From contig NZ_LWLE01000001.1 in assembly GCF_001905125.1 (NCBI RefSeq), forward strand, positions 1,110,112 to 1,174,111: DNA of 64,000 nt, given 5' to 3'. Below the pieces are notes generated by a model. The model had not been told where the DNA came from. It saw only the letters and a program-made list of their open reading frames with translations, and made no database searches. Of this stretch, positions 25,513-34,934 are shown one piece after another (the stretch's first letter is position 1; every line of letters starts with the position of its first letter). The position numbers were made by a program, and so were the translations under genes. The stretch comes from Streptomyces sp. TSRI0281 (GTDB lineage Bacteria > Actinomycetota > Actinomycetes > Streptomycetales > Streptomycetaceae).

Positions 25513-26955
25513 TCAGCCCTCGGGCGGCCGGCTCTCGCCGTACAGCCAGGTGTCCCACAGCTCCGTCAGGTCCTGCCCGCTCTCCTCCTCCACGTACGCG
25601 ATGAAGTCCTCGGTCGACGCGTTGCCGTGCCGGTGGGCCTTCGGCCATCCGGCGATCAGGTCGAAGAACGCCTCGTCGTCGTCCATGGCCAGCCGGATCT
25701 CATGGATGACCATCGCCCCGCGCCCGTACACCGGCGGCTCGGAGATGTCGGCGGCCGACGGCGGTTTCGCGGGCGGGAAGGCCCAGTTCTCGTCGTCGTC
25801 GAACGCCTCGTCGAAGCTGTCCTGGGCCGGGGTGTCCTCGAAGTCCTCGCTCCAGATCCACTCCGCGTACGTCGCGAAACCCTCGTTCAGCCACATGTCC
25901 TGCCAGGTGGCGGGCGTGACAGAGTTCCCGAACCACTGGTGGGCCAGCTCGTGGACGAGGAGCCCGGTGTCGGGCGGGCCAGGGAAGAACGGCCGGTTCT
26001 GGGTCTCCAGGGCGTACCCGGCATCGTCCTCGCGGTCGATGATCACGCCGGTGGAGGTGAACGGGTACGGGCCGAAGTTCTCCGCCGCCCACTCCATGAC
26101 CTCCGGGAGCCGGCCGAGCGCCGGGGCACTCTCCTCCGCCACCTCCGGGTCCACGGCCGTGAACACCTCGATGCCGTCCGGGGTGACCGACTCCTTCGTC
26201 TCGAACTTCCCGATGGCGACGGTGGCGAGGTAGCTCGCCATGGGTTCCGGCGTGTGCCAGCTGAACGTGGTGCGGTCCCCCTCCGTACGGCGGGCGGCCG
26301 GCTCTCCGTTGGAGACGGCCGTCAGCCCCTTCGGCACGGTGACCTCGATGTCGTACGTGGCCTTGTCGCTCGGGTGGTGGTTGCCGGGGAACCAGGCCAT
26401 GGAGCCGGTCGGTTCGCCGAGGGCCAGCGAGCCGTCCGCGGTCCGCAGCCAGCCCTCCTCCGACTCGTCGGCGTCGGTGATGGTCTGCGGGGAGCCGGAG
26501 TAGCGGACGACCGTACGGAACGTCCTGCCCTTGCGCAGCCGGTCCTCGACGTCCGCGTCCGGGCGCAGGGTCAGTTCCTTGCCCGCCCGGTTGACGGCGG
26601 CCGGGCGGCCCTCGACGGTGGCGCTCTCGACGTCGAGCCCGGCGAGGTCCAGGTGGAAGGCGCTGAGGTCCTGGGTGGCGCGGGCGGTGATCTCCGCCGT
26701 GCCCCGCAGCCGGTGTGCGGTGGGGTCGACATCGAGGGTCAGACCGTAGTGCGTGACGTCGTAGCCGCCGTTGCCCAGCTTGGGGAAGTACGGGTCGCGC
26801 AGCCCGGCCGCACCGGGTGTGCCCGTCACCCCGCCCGTGCAGGCGGAGACGGAGCCGAGAACGGCGAGCGCGAGCAGCAGGGCGGCCGCAGGCGTCGTGC
26901 GCCGTATCGGAGTGTGCCCCGTCGGGGCTCGCCGTATCGGGGTTCGTTGATCCAC
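25513..26955 (-). CDS. M1-family aminopeptidase lipoprotein
   Basis: A gluzincin peptidase of 480 residues. The zinc-binding HELAHQWFGN and the third ligand in LNEGFATYAEW are intact. An N-terminal signal ends in a SVSAC lipobox, so the enzyme is probably anchored outside the membrane. It is about half the length of PepN and lacks the long C-terminal helical domain, as in short secreted M1 peptidases of Streptomyces. The GTG start is 7 bp after a TAGGAT -10, suggesting a leaderless message. The conventional GAMEN exopeptidase motif is not seen exactly; YALETQNRP occupies the equivalent place. Confidence 0.88.
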   Translation of the reverse strand: MDQRTPIRRAPTGHTPIRRTTPAAALLLALAVLGSVSACTGGVTGTPGAAGLRDPYFPKLGNGGYDVTHYGLTLDVDPTAHRLRGTAEITARATQDLSAFHLDLAGLDVESATVEGRPAAVNRAGKELTLRPDADVEDRLRKGRTFRTVVRYSGSPQTITDADESEEGWLRTADGSLALGEPTGSMAWFPGNHHPSDKATYDIEVTVPKGLTAVSNGEPAARRTEGDRTTFSWHTPEPMASYLATVAIGKFETKESVTPDGIEVFTAVDPEVAEESAPALGRLPEVMEWAAENFGPYPFTSTGVIIDREDDAGYALETQNRPFFPGPPDTGLLVHELAHQWFGNSVTPATWQDMWLNEGFATYAEWIWSEDFEDTPAQDSFDEAFDDDENWAFPPAKPPSAADISEPPVYGRGAMVIHEIRLAMDDDEAFFDLIAGWPKAHRHGNASTEDFIAYVEEESGQDLTELWDTWLYGESRPPEG

Positions 26956-27046
26956 ACCGATGATCCTATGTGCGGAATGTCGGAGTCGGCAGGTGGTCGT
27001 CGGAGTCGGCGGGTGGTCGTCGGCGGCGGCGGGGTGAGCGGGGTGA

Positions 27047-28285
27047 TCAGAGGACGGCGATACCCAGGGGACGTTCGCCCGCGTCGATCCGCACCGGTGC
27101 GCTGTACCCGTCCCCGTCCCCGTCCCCGTCGTCGTCGTGGAGGTCGACCACCGTGATGCCGTTCCAGTAGCCGTCGCGGGTGAAGCCCCCCGTGACGTAC
27201 GCGGTACGGCCGTCCTCGGACACCGCCACCTCCTCGTGCGGGCCCTCCAGGGGGACGACGCGCTCCTTGCCGTCCGGGCTGCGGACGGTGAGGGAGGGGT
27301 CCTCGTCGTCCGCGGCGATCGGGCCGGTTCCGACGACGAGGAGGGTGCCGTCAGGGGCGAGGGCCGCTCCGTGCTGGTGCGTGTCGGCGGTCATCCTCTC
27401 GATCGTCACCTTGCCGGTGCGCGGGTCCAGGACCGCGAGCCGTTCGCCCTCGAACGGCAGGAGCAGCTTTCCGTCCGCCGGGCGTACGACGGCGTAGTGC
27501 GGCTTCAGCCAGGAGCCGAGACCGCCCTCGGTGCCGTACGGGGCGACTTCCCTGCGCCGCGGTTCCAGCGTCGTCGTGTCCACCACCGTCACGTCGAAGG
27601 AGTCGTGGCCGGTGGCGTACACCTCGCCGCCGTCGGGCGAGACGTCCACGTCGAAGGGGCGGCGGCCGACCGGAACGGTGTCGGTCACCTCACGGGTCGC
27701 TGTGTCGATGACCTCCAGCGTCCCGTTGCCGCCGGGGACGTTGACGCCGACGTAGACGTGCCTGCCGTCGGGGGCGAGGGCGATGCCCATCCCGCCGCCC
27801 CGGTACTCGCCGGTCGTGACCGGGCCGCTCTCCGTCTCGTACGGGACGAGTGCCTGCCGGGTCCGGGTCGCGGTGTCGATGACGGCGACCCCTTCCGCGG
27901 TCGCCACCCAGGCCCGCCCGTCCTTGCCGACGACGAGCCCGTAGGGGGCGGTGCCCGCCTTCACCGTGGCGATGGGACCGCGGCCCTTGCCGGGCCTCGG
28001 GTCGACAAAGGTCACGGTGTCGCTGCCGAAGTCGGCGACGAGAAGGGTGCCCCGGGGGGTGGTGACGGCGGGCCTCTGGTCCGCCGGGCCGCTGCGGGCG
28101 GCACGGGGCTCCTCCGGGGCGCCCGGGGCGGTGCCGTCCGCCGTCGGACCAGCAGCGTCCGTCGTGCTGTCCGTCGCGCATCCGGCGAGTACGGCAGCCG
28201 CGGCGAGGGCCAGGACCACCCGGCGTGCGGTAGTGGCCCCCAGTACCGCCCGGCGTGCGCCGGCCCGGCGCCCGGTCGTCGTCAT
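27047..28285 (-). CDS. YncE-like seven-bladed beta-propeller lipoprotein
   Basis: 412 residues. The twin-arginine-rich N-terminus ends in a VLAGC lipobox, giving a surface lipoprotein. The rest is made of about seven repeats of the type PDGRHVYVGVN, PDGGEVYATGHDSFDVTVVD and TATREVTDTVPVGRRP, typical of YncE/NHL-like propellers. These domains bind partners or small ligands and are usually not enzymes. Its ATG overlaps the stop of the upstream ankyrin gene (ATGA), so the two proteins are cotranslated and may work together. Confidence 0.85.
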   Translation of the reverse strand: MTTTGRRAGARRAVLGATTARRVVLALAAAAVLAGCATDSTTDAAGPTADGTAPGAPEEPRAARSGPADQRPAVTTPRGTLLVADFGSDTVTFVDPRPGKGRGPIATVKAGTAPYGLVVGKDGRAWVATAEGVAVIDTATRTRQALVPYETESGPVTTGEYRGGGMGIALAPDGRHVYVGVNVPGGNGTLEVIDTATREVTDTVPVGRRPFDVDVSPDGGEVYATGHDSFDVTVVDTTTLEPRRREVAPYGTEGGLGSWLKPHYAVVRPADGKLLLPFEGERLAVLDPRTGKVTIERMTADTHQHGAALAPDGTLLVVGTGPIAADDEDPSLTVRSPDGKERVVPLEGPHEEVAVSEDGRTAYVTGGFTRDGYWNGITVVDLHDDDGDGDGDGYSAPVRIDAGERPLGIAVL

Positions 28286-28878
28286 CGGTCGTCCCGGAGC
28301 AGTGCCACGATCTCCGCGAAGCCGCGCCGTTCGGCGTGGGCCAGGGCCGTGACCCCGTCGCCGTCCGGCAGACCGGGCGTCGCCCCGGCCGCGAGGAGCA
28401 CCTCCACGATCTCCTGGTGCGCCCGGCCGCCGTCGCCGAGGATCACGGCTTCCAGCAGGGCGGTCCAGCCGAGCCGGTTGACGTGGTCGACGTCGATGTC
28501 CGTGACCCGGAGCACCTCCCGTACGTACGCGACATGGCCGCGCTCGGCGGCGGGGATGAGCGAGATGCCGCCGAACCGGTTGCGGAGCGTCAGATCCGGA
28601 CCGGCCGGAAGCAGGACGTGCAGCATCGCGACGCTTCCGGTCACGCCGGTGGCGAGCCAGGGGCTGTCCTCGCGCCGGTCCTGGGCATCCGGATCGGCGC
28701 CCGCCGTCACCAGCAGCCGGGCCGCCTCGACATGGTCGCCGTGGACGGCGAGGAGCAGTGGGGTGCGCAGTTCCTCGTCGCGGGCGTCGACGCGGGCGCC
28801 GCCCTCGATCGCGGTCCGCGCTCCGGCGGTGTCGCCGGTGCGCGCGGCGGTGAGCAGGTCGTGATCGAGGGCGTTCAT
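28282..28878 (-). CDS. Ankyrin-repeat protein
   Basis: 198 residues with about five ankyrin repeats (for example RTPLLLAVHGDHVEAARLLV and GWTALLEAVILGD, VTALAHAERRGFAEIVALL). No signal peptide or enzyme domain is present, so it is probably a cytoplasmic binding protein. It overlaps the propeller lipoprotein gene by four bases. In Streptomyces such small ankyrin proteins often sit beside the gene for a partner enzyme or secreted protein, sometimes as an inhibitor or stabiliser; that role here is inference. Confidence 0.9.
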   Translation of the reverse strand: MNALDHDLLTAARTGDTAGARTAIEGGARVDARDEELRTPLLLAVHGDHVEAARLLVTAGADPDAQDRREDSPWLATGVTGSVAMLHVLLPAGPDLTLRNRFGGISLIPAAERGHVAYVREVLRVTDIDVDHVNRLGWTALLEAVILGDGGRAHQEIVEVLLAAGATPGLPDGDGVTALAHAERRGFAEIVALLRDDR

Positions 28879-28958
28879 GCGCTTCTCCGTACGTGGGTCG
28901 GTGGGGTTGCCGCCGCGACGGGGCGGTCGCGGCGGCGGGCGGTCACCGTAGCGGGCGG

Positions 28959-29516
28959 TTACCGGGCGAGGGCGGCGACGCCCGCCGCGGCGAACTTCTC
29001 GTCGAGGTCGCCGCTGGGGGCGCCGGCCACGCCGATGCCCGCCACCGGGGCGCCCTTGACCTGCACCGGGGCGCCGCCCGCGAGGAACAGGGTGCCGGGG
29101 ATGTCCTTCAGGTTCGGGGCCTGCTCCAGGCGCTTGACCAGCTCGGAGGTGGGCGCGTTCCAGGAGACGGCGGTGTACGCCTTCTTCACGGCCGACTCGG
29201 GGGACTGCGGGCCCGCGCCGTCGCCGCGCAGGGTCACGATGGTGTTGCCGTTGCGGTCGACGACGGCGACGGAGACGCGCTGGTTGTCCTTCTTCGCGGC
29301 GTCCAGGGTGGCCTGCGCGGCCTTGGTCGCGGCGGCCACGGTCAGGTGGGTGCTCTGCTGGAGGTTCCGGTCGGCGGCGTCCGCCGTGACGGCGGCGGCG
29401 GGGGCGGCGGCCCGGGTGGAGGCGTTCGCGGACATCGCGCCGAAGGTTCCGGCACCGAGGGCGGCGGCGGCAACGGCACCGGTCAGGACGCGGGTGCGCA
29501 GCGACATCTTCTTCAT
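28959..29516 (-). CDS. hbpS: HbpS-like haem-binding/redox-sensing secreted protein (GlcG/HbpS family)
   Basis: 185 residues. A signal peptide (MKKMSLRTRVLTGAVAAAAL... to about residue 33) precedes a GlcG/HbpS (DUF336) domain: THLTVAAATKAAQATLDAAK, VSVAVVDRNGNTIVTLRGDG, ESAVKKAYTAVSWNAPTSEL and GGAPVQVKGAPVAGIGVAGA. HbpS of Streptomyces reticuli is an extracellular octamer that binds haem and iron and modulates the sensor kinase SenS under oxidative stress. The gene diverges from a HisKA_3 sensor kinase and LuxR-type regulator, exactly the hbpS-senS-senR arrangement. Confidence 0.88.
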   Translation of the reverse strand: MKKMSLRTRVLTGAVAAAALGAGTFGAMSANASTRAAAPAAAVTADAADRNLQQSTHLTVAAATKAAQATLDAAKKDNQRVSVAVVDRNGNTIVTLRGDGAGPQSPESAVKKAYTAVSWNAPTSELVKRLEQAPNLKDIPGTLFLAGGAPVQVKGAPVAGIGVAGAPSGDLDEKFAAAGVAALAR

Positions 29517-29817
29517 GGTGGGCTCCTTGTGGCTTGTGCTCTGGTGACTGGGGTTTCGCTGTTTCGCTCTGCTATCGATCCTCCGGCCGCATCCGGCCCC
29601 GTACGGTCGGCGTACCGGCTGGAGGAGCCGCGCAGGTCGGCCGACGGCCCCATCGGCCGATCGGTTGATGCGGGGGTGGTCGGTTCGGGCCACCATGGAG
29701 AGGTCTGCGCAGGTCAGCAGCGGTCAGCAGTACTCAGCGGCGGGCGGCAGCAGACGGCAGTTGGCAGGCGGCAGCGGGTCGTCCACCGGATCGTCGACGG
29801 GGAGTGCGAGGTACGAG
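29517..29817. promoter_or_regulatory. Divergent hbpS / senSR control region
   Basis: About 300 bp between the two start codons. It contains a TCGGCCGAC...CATCGGCCGA palindromic stretch near 29638-29660 and repeated GGTCAGCAG and GGCGGCAGC elements from 29711 to 29780. Exact promoters are not resolved. An ATG at 29695 in the senS frame could instead mark its start, in which case the second half is coding. Confidence 0.45.
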
Positions 29818-31245
29818 GTGCAGCACCGCAGCGAGCCGTCGCACCCCGACCGTGCCCCGGGCACGCACCCCGGCCCTCTCTCGGGCGCCGACCCCATCCG
29901 TTCGGGGGATGGATGGCGTTCGGGCGCCGACCCCATCCGTCCCCCGAACGCAGATCCCGGCCGTCCCCCGGGCGCAGATCCCGGCCCGACCGCCGCCGAC
30001 CCCGACGCCCGATGGCTGGCGCTCCTCATGCACGCCGCGTTCTTCCTGCTGCTCGGCGCCTCGCTCACCCGGTTCCTGATGCGGCACCCCGGCGAGGACC
30101 GCACCCCGTGGATCATCGCGCTGTCGGTCGTCCTCGCCGCGCTCTACCTGGTGGGGCCGGTGCTCGGTTCCCGCCCGACGCCCCGCAGGCTGACCTGGCT
30201 CGGGATTCTCGTCGTCGTGTGGATGGTGCTGGTCGTCCTCGCGCCGAGCTTCGCGTGGTGTGCGGTGCCGCTGTTCTACACGGGGCTGCGGATACTCCCA
30301 CCACGCGCCGCACTCGCCCTCGTCGCGCTGCTGACCGCGTTCGTCGTCGCCGCACAGCTACGGCTGGCGACGGGGTTCGACCCGAATCTGGTGCTCGCCC
30401 CGCCCGCCGTCGCGGCCGTGGCGACCGCCGTCTTCGTCCATATGCAGCGTCAGGCGGTACGCCAACGGGAACTGGCCGCACGGCAGCGCGAGCTGATCGA
30501 CGACCTGCTGCGCACCCGGCGCGAACTGGCCGCCACCGAACGCCGCGAAGGCACCCTCGCCGAACGCCAGCGGCTCTCCATGGAGATCCACGACTCCCTC
30601 GCGCAGGGCCTCTCCAGCCAGCAGATGCTGCTCCAGGCCGCCGACCGCACCTGGGAGAACGACCCGGCCGCCGCCCGCCGCCATGTCCGTACGGCGACCG
30701 GTATCGCGGAGCGCAACCTCGCCGAGGCCCGCCGCTTCGTCCACGATCTGGCCCCGGCCGATCTGGCGGAGGGCGGCGGTCTGGAGGCGGCGCTGCACGC
30801 ACTCGCGGCCCGTGAGACGGCCCAGACCCAGGGCGCGGTCGCCGTCCGCTGCCATGTGGAGGGGACCGCGCACACCGCGCTGCCCGACCGGGTGCAGTCG
30901 GCGCTGCTGCGGATCGCCCAGGGGGCCCTGGCGAACGTACGCGAGCACGCGGGCGCGACGGCCGCCGGACTGACCCTGACGCACCTGGACGACCGGGTGG
31001 TCCTCGACATCGCCGACAACGGCCGGGGCTTCACCCCCTCGGCACCGGAGCCGCGCCCGGCGGGCGGCGTACGCGGCCACGGGCTGCCCGCGATGCGGGC
31101 CCGGGTGCGCCAGCTCGGCGGAACACTGACGATCGAGTCCGCACCGGGCGAGGGAACGGTGCTCTCGGCGGTCGTCCCCCTCACCCCCGTACCGCCCCCC
31201 GTTCCGCGCAACGGCCCGCAGAACCCCCCGGAGGAATCCGCATGA
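29818..31245 (+). CDS. senS: Sensor histidine kinase SenS-like
   Basis: About 475 residues. After a low-complexity Asp/Pro/Gly N-terminus come roughly five transmembrane helices (from ALLMHAAFFLLLGASLTRFL through VALLTAFVVAAQL). A coiled segment follows, then the HisKA_3 phosphoacceptor in RLSMEIHDSLAQGLSS and the HATPase in DIADNGRGFTP. SenS responds to redox signals through HbpS. The start is uncertain: the GTG at 29818 has GAGG six bases before it, but ATG 29668 or 29695 would extend the low-complexity N-terminus. The stop overlaps the regulator start by four bases. Confidence 0.85.
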   Translation: MQHRSEPSHPDRAPGTHPGPLSGADPIRSGDGWRSGADPIRPPNADPGRPPGADPGPTAADPDARWLALLMHAAFFLLLGASLTRFLMRHPGEDRTPWIIALSVVLAALYLVGPVLGSRPTPRRLTWLGILVVVWMVLVVLAPSFAWCAVPLFYTGLRILPPRAALALVALLTAFVVAAQLRLATGFDPNLVLAPPAVAAVATAVFVHMQRQAVRQRELAARQRELIDDLLRTRRELAATERREGTLAERQRLSMEIHDSLAQGLSSQQMLLQAADRTWENDPAAARRHVRTATGIAERNLAEARRFVHDLAPADLAEGGGLEAALHALAARETAQTQGAVAVRCHVEGTAHTALPDRVQSALLRIAQGALANVREHAGATAAGLTLTHLDDRVVLDIADNGRGFTPSAPEPRPAGGVRGHGLPAMRARVRQLGGTLTIESAPGEGTVLSAVVPLTPVPPPVPRNGPQNPPEESA

Positions 31246-31880
31246 CCGCGACCGCGACCGTCCGCATCCTGCTCTGCGACGACCACGCCGTCGTACGCGC
31301 CGGGCTGCTCGCCCTGCTCGGCAGCGAACCGGACATCGAGGTCGTCGGCGAGGCGGGCAGCGGCGAGGAGGCGGTGGCCCTGGCCGCCCGGCTCGCTCCG
31401 GACGTCGTGCTGATGGACCTCCAACTGGGCGAGGGCATCGACGGTGTCGAGGCCACCCGCCGGATCACCGCGGCCGGAAGCGGAACCGTTCATGTGCTGG
31501 TGCTCACGACGTACGACACGGACGCGGACATCACCCGCGCGATCGAGGCGGGAGCCACCGGCTACCTGCTGAAGGCCGAACGCCCGGAAGAACTGTTCGC
31601 CGCGATCCACTCGGCGGCCCAGGGCCGCACGACGCTCTCCGCTCCGGTGGCCAGCCGGGTCATGGCCCGGATGCGCAAGCCGGTGCCCACCCTCACCGAA
31701 CGCGAACTCGACATCCTGGGTCAGCTGTCGCGGGGGCTCGGCAACCGGGACATCGCCCGCGCCCTGTTCATCAGCGAGGCCACGGTCAAGACCCACCTGG
31801 GCCGGATCTACGACAAGCTCGGCGTCGACACACGGGCGGGCGCCGTCGCCGTCGCGAAGGAACAGCGCCTGCTGGCCTAG
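31242..31880 (+). CDS. senR: NarL/LuxR-type response regulator SenR-like
   Basis: 212 residues. The receiver domain has the acidic pocket in LLCDDHAVV, the phosphoacceptor in VVLMDLQLGEGIDG and the lysine in TGYLLKAERPEE. The C-terminal LuxR helix-turn-helix reads LTERELDILGQLSRGLGNRD and EATVKTHLGRIYDKLGV. It is cotranslated with the SenS-like kinase by ATGA overlap. In S. reticuli SenR activates hbpS, furS-cpeB and its own operon under oxidative stress; no catalase-peroxidase gene is in this window. Confidence 0.9.
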   Translation: MTATATVRILLCDDHAVVRAGLLALLGSEPDIEVVGEAGSGEEAVALAARLAPDVVLMDLQLGEGIDGVEATRRITAAGSGTVHVLVLTTYDTDADITRAIEAGATGYLLKAERPEELFAAIHSAAQGRTTLSAPVASRVMARMRKPVPTLTERELDILGQLSRGLGNRDIARALFISEATVKTHLGRIYDKLGVDTRAGAVAVAKEQRLLA

Positions 31881-32108
31881 GCAAGGAAGGCAGGCAGGAC
31901 GGCAGGCAGAAGAACAGGCAAGGGCCGCGGGCACAGGCGACGGCGTAGGCGTAGGCAGTACGCGCCGCCGCCGGTACGCGCCGACGGCAGTGCGCACCGG
32001 CGGCGGCCACGCAGGCAGGGCGTCCACCGCCCGGCCGCGTCAGGCGGGGCGCCCACCGCTCACCCGATCGTGTCGGCCTCCCGTCACCGGGCATGACACC
32101 ATCGACCC

Positions 32109-32606
32109 GTGCTCGACATCGGCTACTCCCTCTCCCGGCGCTTCCCTGATCCCCCGCAGACCGACTACCGCCGTGCGGACGTCCATGCCCTGCGGCACGA
32201 CCTGTTCTCCGGGGACGTCTATCTCGCGGACACCAAGGCGGACCGCGAAGTATCCACAGCCTGGGGATGGGTTCCGGTGCTCGACTTCGCGTGGGCGCTG
32301 TGCGACATCGTCGAGCAGATCGACCAGGACCCCCGGGGCAACCGCTCGCACCGGCAGCAGTACGCCGAGCTGGACTTCACCGAGTCCACGGACCGGATGA
32401 TGTTCGAGCGGCGCTTCGGCTGGGTCGACGTCGAGGCCGACTGGATGCCCGGCGACGAGCCCCCGCTGACCTTCAGCCACTCCCTCCTGCGCCGTGAAGC
32501 CCGCGACTTCCTGCACGACCTGATCGCCGATCTGGCCGACATGCACGACGGACTCACCGAGAACCCCGTGATCTGGGACCTCCAGGCCCGCTTCCCCCGT
32601 ATGTGA
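32109..32606 (+). CDS. Conserved hypothetical protein
   Basis: 165 residues beginning at a GTG, MLDIGYSLSRRFPDPPQTDY. It is soluble, acidic and tryptophan-rich (STAWGWVPVLDFAWALCDIV, DVEADWMPGDEPPLTFSHSL) with a C-terminal helical LRREARDFLHDLIADLADM. Codon bias supports it strongly. I recognise no catalytic motif. The 228-bp gap before it is repetitive (AGGCAGGCAGG-type) and holds no gene. Confidence 0.75.
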   Translation: MLDIGYSLSRRFPDPPQTDYRRADVHALRHDLFSGDVYLADTKADREVSTAWGWVPVLDFAWALCDIVEQIDQDPRGNRSHRQQYAELDFTESTDRMMFERRFGWVDVEADWMPGDEPPLTFSHSLLRREARDFLHDLIADLADMHDGLTENPVIWDLQARFPRM

Positions 32607-32725
32607 CCGGCCCCGGGCCCCGAGCCCCCGGAACCGGCCACCCGAGCGCCCCGGCGGCAGGCGGCGCGCCGCGCGCGGCGGAATCACGCGCCCCGGCGCC
32701 CCGCGCCCGTCACGCCCCGCGCCCG

Positions 32726-33415
32726 TCACGCCTCCACCCGCACTCCGATCTGCGCCGCGAACGCCGGTGCCAGCTCCATCAGCTGGACCGGGCTGATCAC
32801 CGCACCCGCCAGCCGCTCCACCCCCCAGGCGATGTCCAGCTCGGCGACCGCCCGCAGATCCACCGACTCCATCCGCGCCGCGCTGAAGTCGACCCGCTTC
32901 AGCACACAGTCCCGGAACTCCACCCGCACCAGCTGCGCGTCCCCGAAGTCCGGCTCGGACAGCACACAGCCCTCGAACACGACGTCCTTCAGCCGGGCCT
33001 TCCGCAGATTCAGGTAGTCGATCTTCCCGCCGCGCACCACCACCCGCTCCAGCACCGCTCCGTGCAGCTGCACCCCGCCCAGCCGCGCGTCCACGATCTC
33101 CACGTCACGCAGCGACGCCCCGGCGAGATCGGTGCCCACCCCCCGTACCCCCGTGAGCACCGAATCGATGAAGCGGGCCCTGACCAGCTCCGTACGGTCC
33201 AGGGCACAGCCCTCCAGCGCGCAGTCCATGAAGCGGGCGCCCGGACCCGACTGGTCCGCGAGGTCCACCGCGTCGAACCGCACACCGTCGTAGTCCCCGT
33301 CCGGCTCCAGCTCCGCCCCCTCGTACGGAACGAGCGGCGGCAGCCGCACCTCCGGACGCCGGGCCGCCGCCACGGTGTCCTTCTTGCCTCTGGTCCTGCC
33401 CGCGCTTCCTGCCAT
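32726..33415 (-). CDS. Pentapeptide-repeat protein
   Basis: 229 residues. The middle 150 residues are pentapeptide repeats of the A(D/N)LXX type, for example CALEGCALDRTELVRARFID, LRDVEIVDARLGGVQLHGAV and CVLSEPDFGDAQLVRVEFRD, forming a right-handed quadrilateral helix. Some such proteins mimic DNA and protect gyrase from quinolones; most have unknown roles. The N-terminus is basic. The ATG at 33415 follows a GGGGGG run. Confidence 0.9.
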   Translation of the reverse strand: MAGSAGRTRGKKDTVAAARRPEVRLPPLVPYEGAELEPDGDYDGVRFDAVDLADQSGPGARFMDCALEGCALDRTELVRARFIDSVLTGVRGVGTDLAGASLRDVEIVDARLGGVQLHGAVLERVVVRGGKIDYLNLRKARLKDVVFEGCVLSEPDFGDAQLVRVEFRDCVLKRVDFSAARMESVDLRAVAELDIAWGVERLAGAVISPVQLMELAPAFAAQIGVRVEA

Positions 33416-33528
33416 GCCCCCCATCGTGACGCACGACACTGACAACGCCCCGCCCCGATGTCACACACCACCACCGCCCGACCGTCACGTACGCAGAAGC
33501 GCCCCACAGCCAAGGGAGAAACCCAGCC

Positions 33529-34722
33529 ATGCAGCGCATCCACGTCATCGGCGGCGGCTTCGCCGGGCTCACCGCCGCGGTCACCGCCGCCGAATCCGGC
33601 GCACAGGTCACCCTCCACGAGGCCCACCACACCCTCGGCGGCCGGGCCAGGACCGCCGAAGGCCCGTACCGCACCAACGAGGGGCCGCACGCCCTGTACA
33701 ACGGCGGGCCCCACTGGACCTGGCTCGCCCGACGCGGTCTCCTCGGGCCCGTCGCCGCCGTACCGCTCCTCGAAGGCACCCGCTTCCGCTTCCGCCGCGA
33801 CGGCGTCTCCCGCAGGACCCCGCCCCTCGCCATGCTGCGCCTCGCCCGCCGCAGCGCCCGGCACGCCCCCGTCGACGCGGACTACCTCGGCTGGGCCACC
33901 GGCCAGGTCGGCGAGGAAGGGGCCCGCGCGGCGGCGCACTACATGGGCGTGGCGCTCTTCCACCACGACCCCGGTTCGCTCTCCGCCGTCTTCGTCCAGG
34001 AACGCTTCCGCCGCGCCGCCGCGCTCCCGCCCGAGGCGCGCTACCCGGTCGGCGGCTGGGCCCAGGTGGTCGACCGGATGGCCGCCCGCGCCCGGGACCT
34101 CGGCGTACGCGTCGAGACCAACGCCCGGGTCGACGCCCCCGCCCTCGCCGCCCTGGCACGGACCGGCCCCGTCATCGTCGCGACCTCCCTGGACGCCGCC
34201 CGTACCCTGCTCGACGATCCCGCACTGACCTGGGACAGCGGCCGTACGGCGCTGATCGACCTGGCGGTACGGACCCGGCGGGGCGACGCGTTCGTGGTGT
34301 CCGACCTGGACGCTCCGGGCTGGATCGAGCGGTTCAGCGCCCAGGACCGCACCCTCGCCCCGGCCGGCGAACAGCTCGTGCAGGGCCATGTCCCGATCGC
34401 TCCCGGCGCCCCGAAAGCGGACGGTGTCGCCCGCGCCGAACAACTCCTCGACCTCGGCTTCCCCGGCTGGCGCGACCGCGTCACCTGGCGCCGCGAGGCC
34501 CTCGCCACCGGGCGTACGGGTGCGGTCGACCGGCCCGGCACCACCTGGCGGGACCGCCCGTCCCTCATCCGGGGCGACGGCATCTTCCTCGCGGGCGACC
34601 AGGTGGCGGCCCCGGGGCTCCTCAGCGAGGTGTCGTTCAACAGCGGCATCGAAGCGGCGACGCTCGCGCTGAAGGCCACCGAACGGCGCACGGACACCGG
34701 AGCGGACCTCAGGAGCGCCTGA
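33529..34722 (+). CDS. FAD-dependent amine oxidase/phytoene-desaturase-like oxidoreductase
   Basis: 397 residues. The N-terminal Rossmann fold IHVIGGGFAGLTAAVTAAES with the downstream GGRART signature binds FAD, and the C-terminal GDGIFLAGDQVAAPGLLSEV closes the FAD site. This is the layout of phytoene desaturases and flavin amine oxidases. No carotenoid genes are nearby, so the substrate is unknown. A short gap separates it from the divergent pentapeptide-repeat gene. Confidence 0.83.
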   Translation: MQRIHVIGGGFAGLTAAVTAAESGAQVTLHEAHHTLGGRARTAEGPYRTNEGPHALYNGGPHWTWLARRGLLGPVAAVPLLEGTRFRFRRDGVSRRTPPLAMLRLARRSARHAPVDADYLGWATGQVGEEGARAAAHYMGVALFHHDPGSLSAVFVQERFRRAAALPPEARYPVGGWAQVVDRMAARARDLGVRVETNARVDAPALAALARTGPVIVATSLDAARTLLDDPALTWDSGRTALIDLAVRTRRGDAFVVSDLDAPGWIERFSAQDRTLAPAGEQLVQGHVPIAPGAPKADGVARAEQLLDLGFPGWRDRVTWRREALATGRTGAVDRPGTTWRDRPSLIRGDGIFLAGDQVAAPGLLSEVSFNSGIEAATLALKATERRTDTGADLRSA

Positions 34723-34727
34723 CACAC

Positions 34728-34830
34728 CGTGACACCCGCGACACCCGTGACGCGCATGACACCCGCGACACGCATGACACCGATGACGCGGACGACGCCC
34801 ACCGCGCCCACGACGCCCATGACGCCATGA
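34728..34830. repeat. Low-complexity GACACCCGC/GATGACGC tandem array
   Basis: About 100 bp built of 8-10-bp variations on TGACACCCGCGACA and GCATGACAC, ending with GACGCCCATGACGCCATGACG. It fills most of the gap between two oxidoreductase genes. Confidence 0.75.
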
Positions 34831-34934
34831 CGCGGGGAGGAGCCGCGAACCGTCCGATGGACCGGGTTGACCTCAAGGCCGCTTGAGGTCACAGGCTGGG
34901 GACAACCGACAGCGACCACCCCGGGGAGACCACC

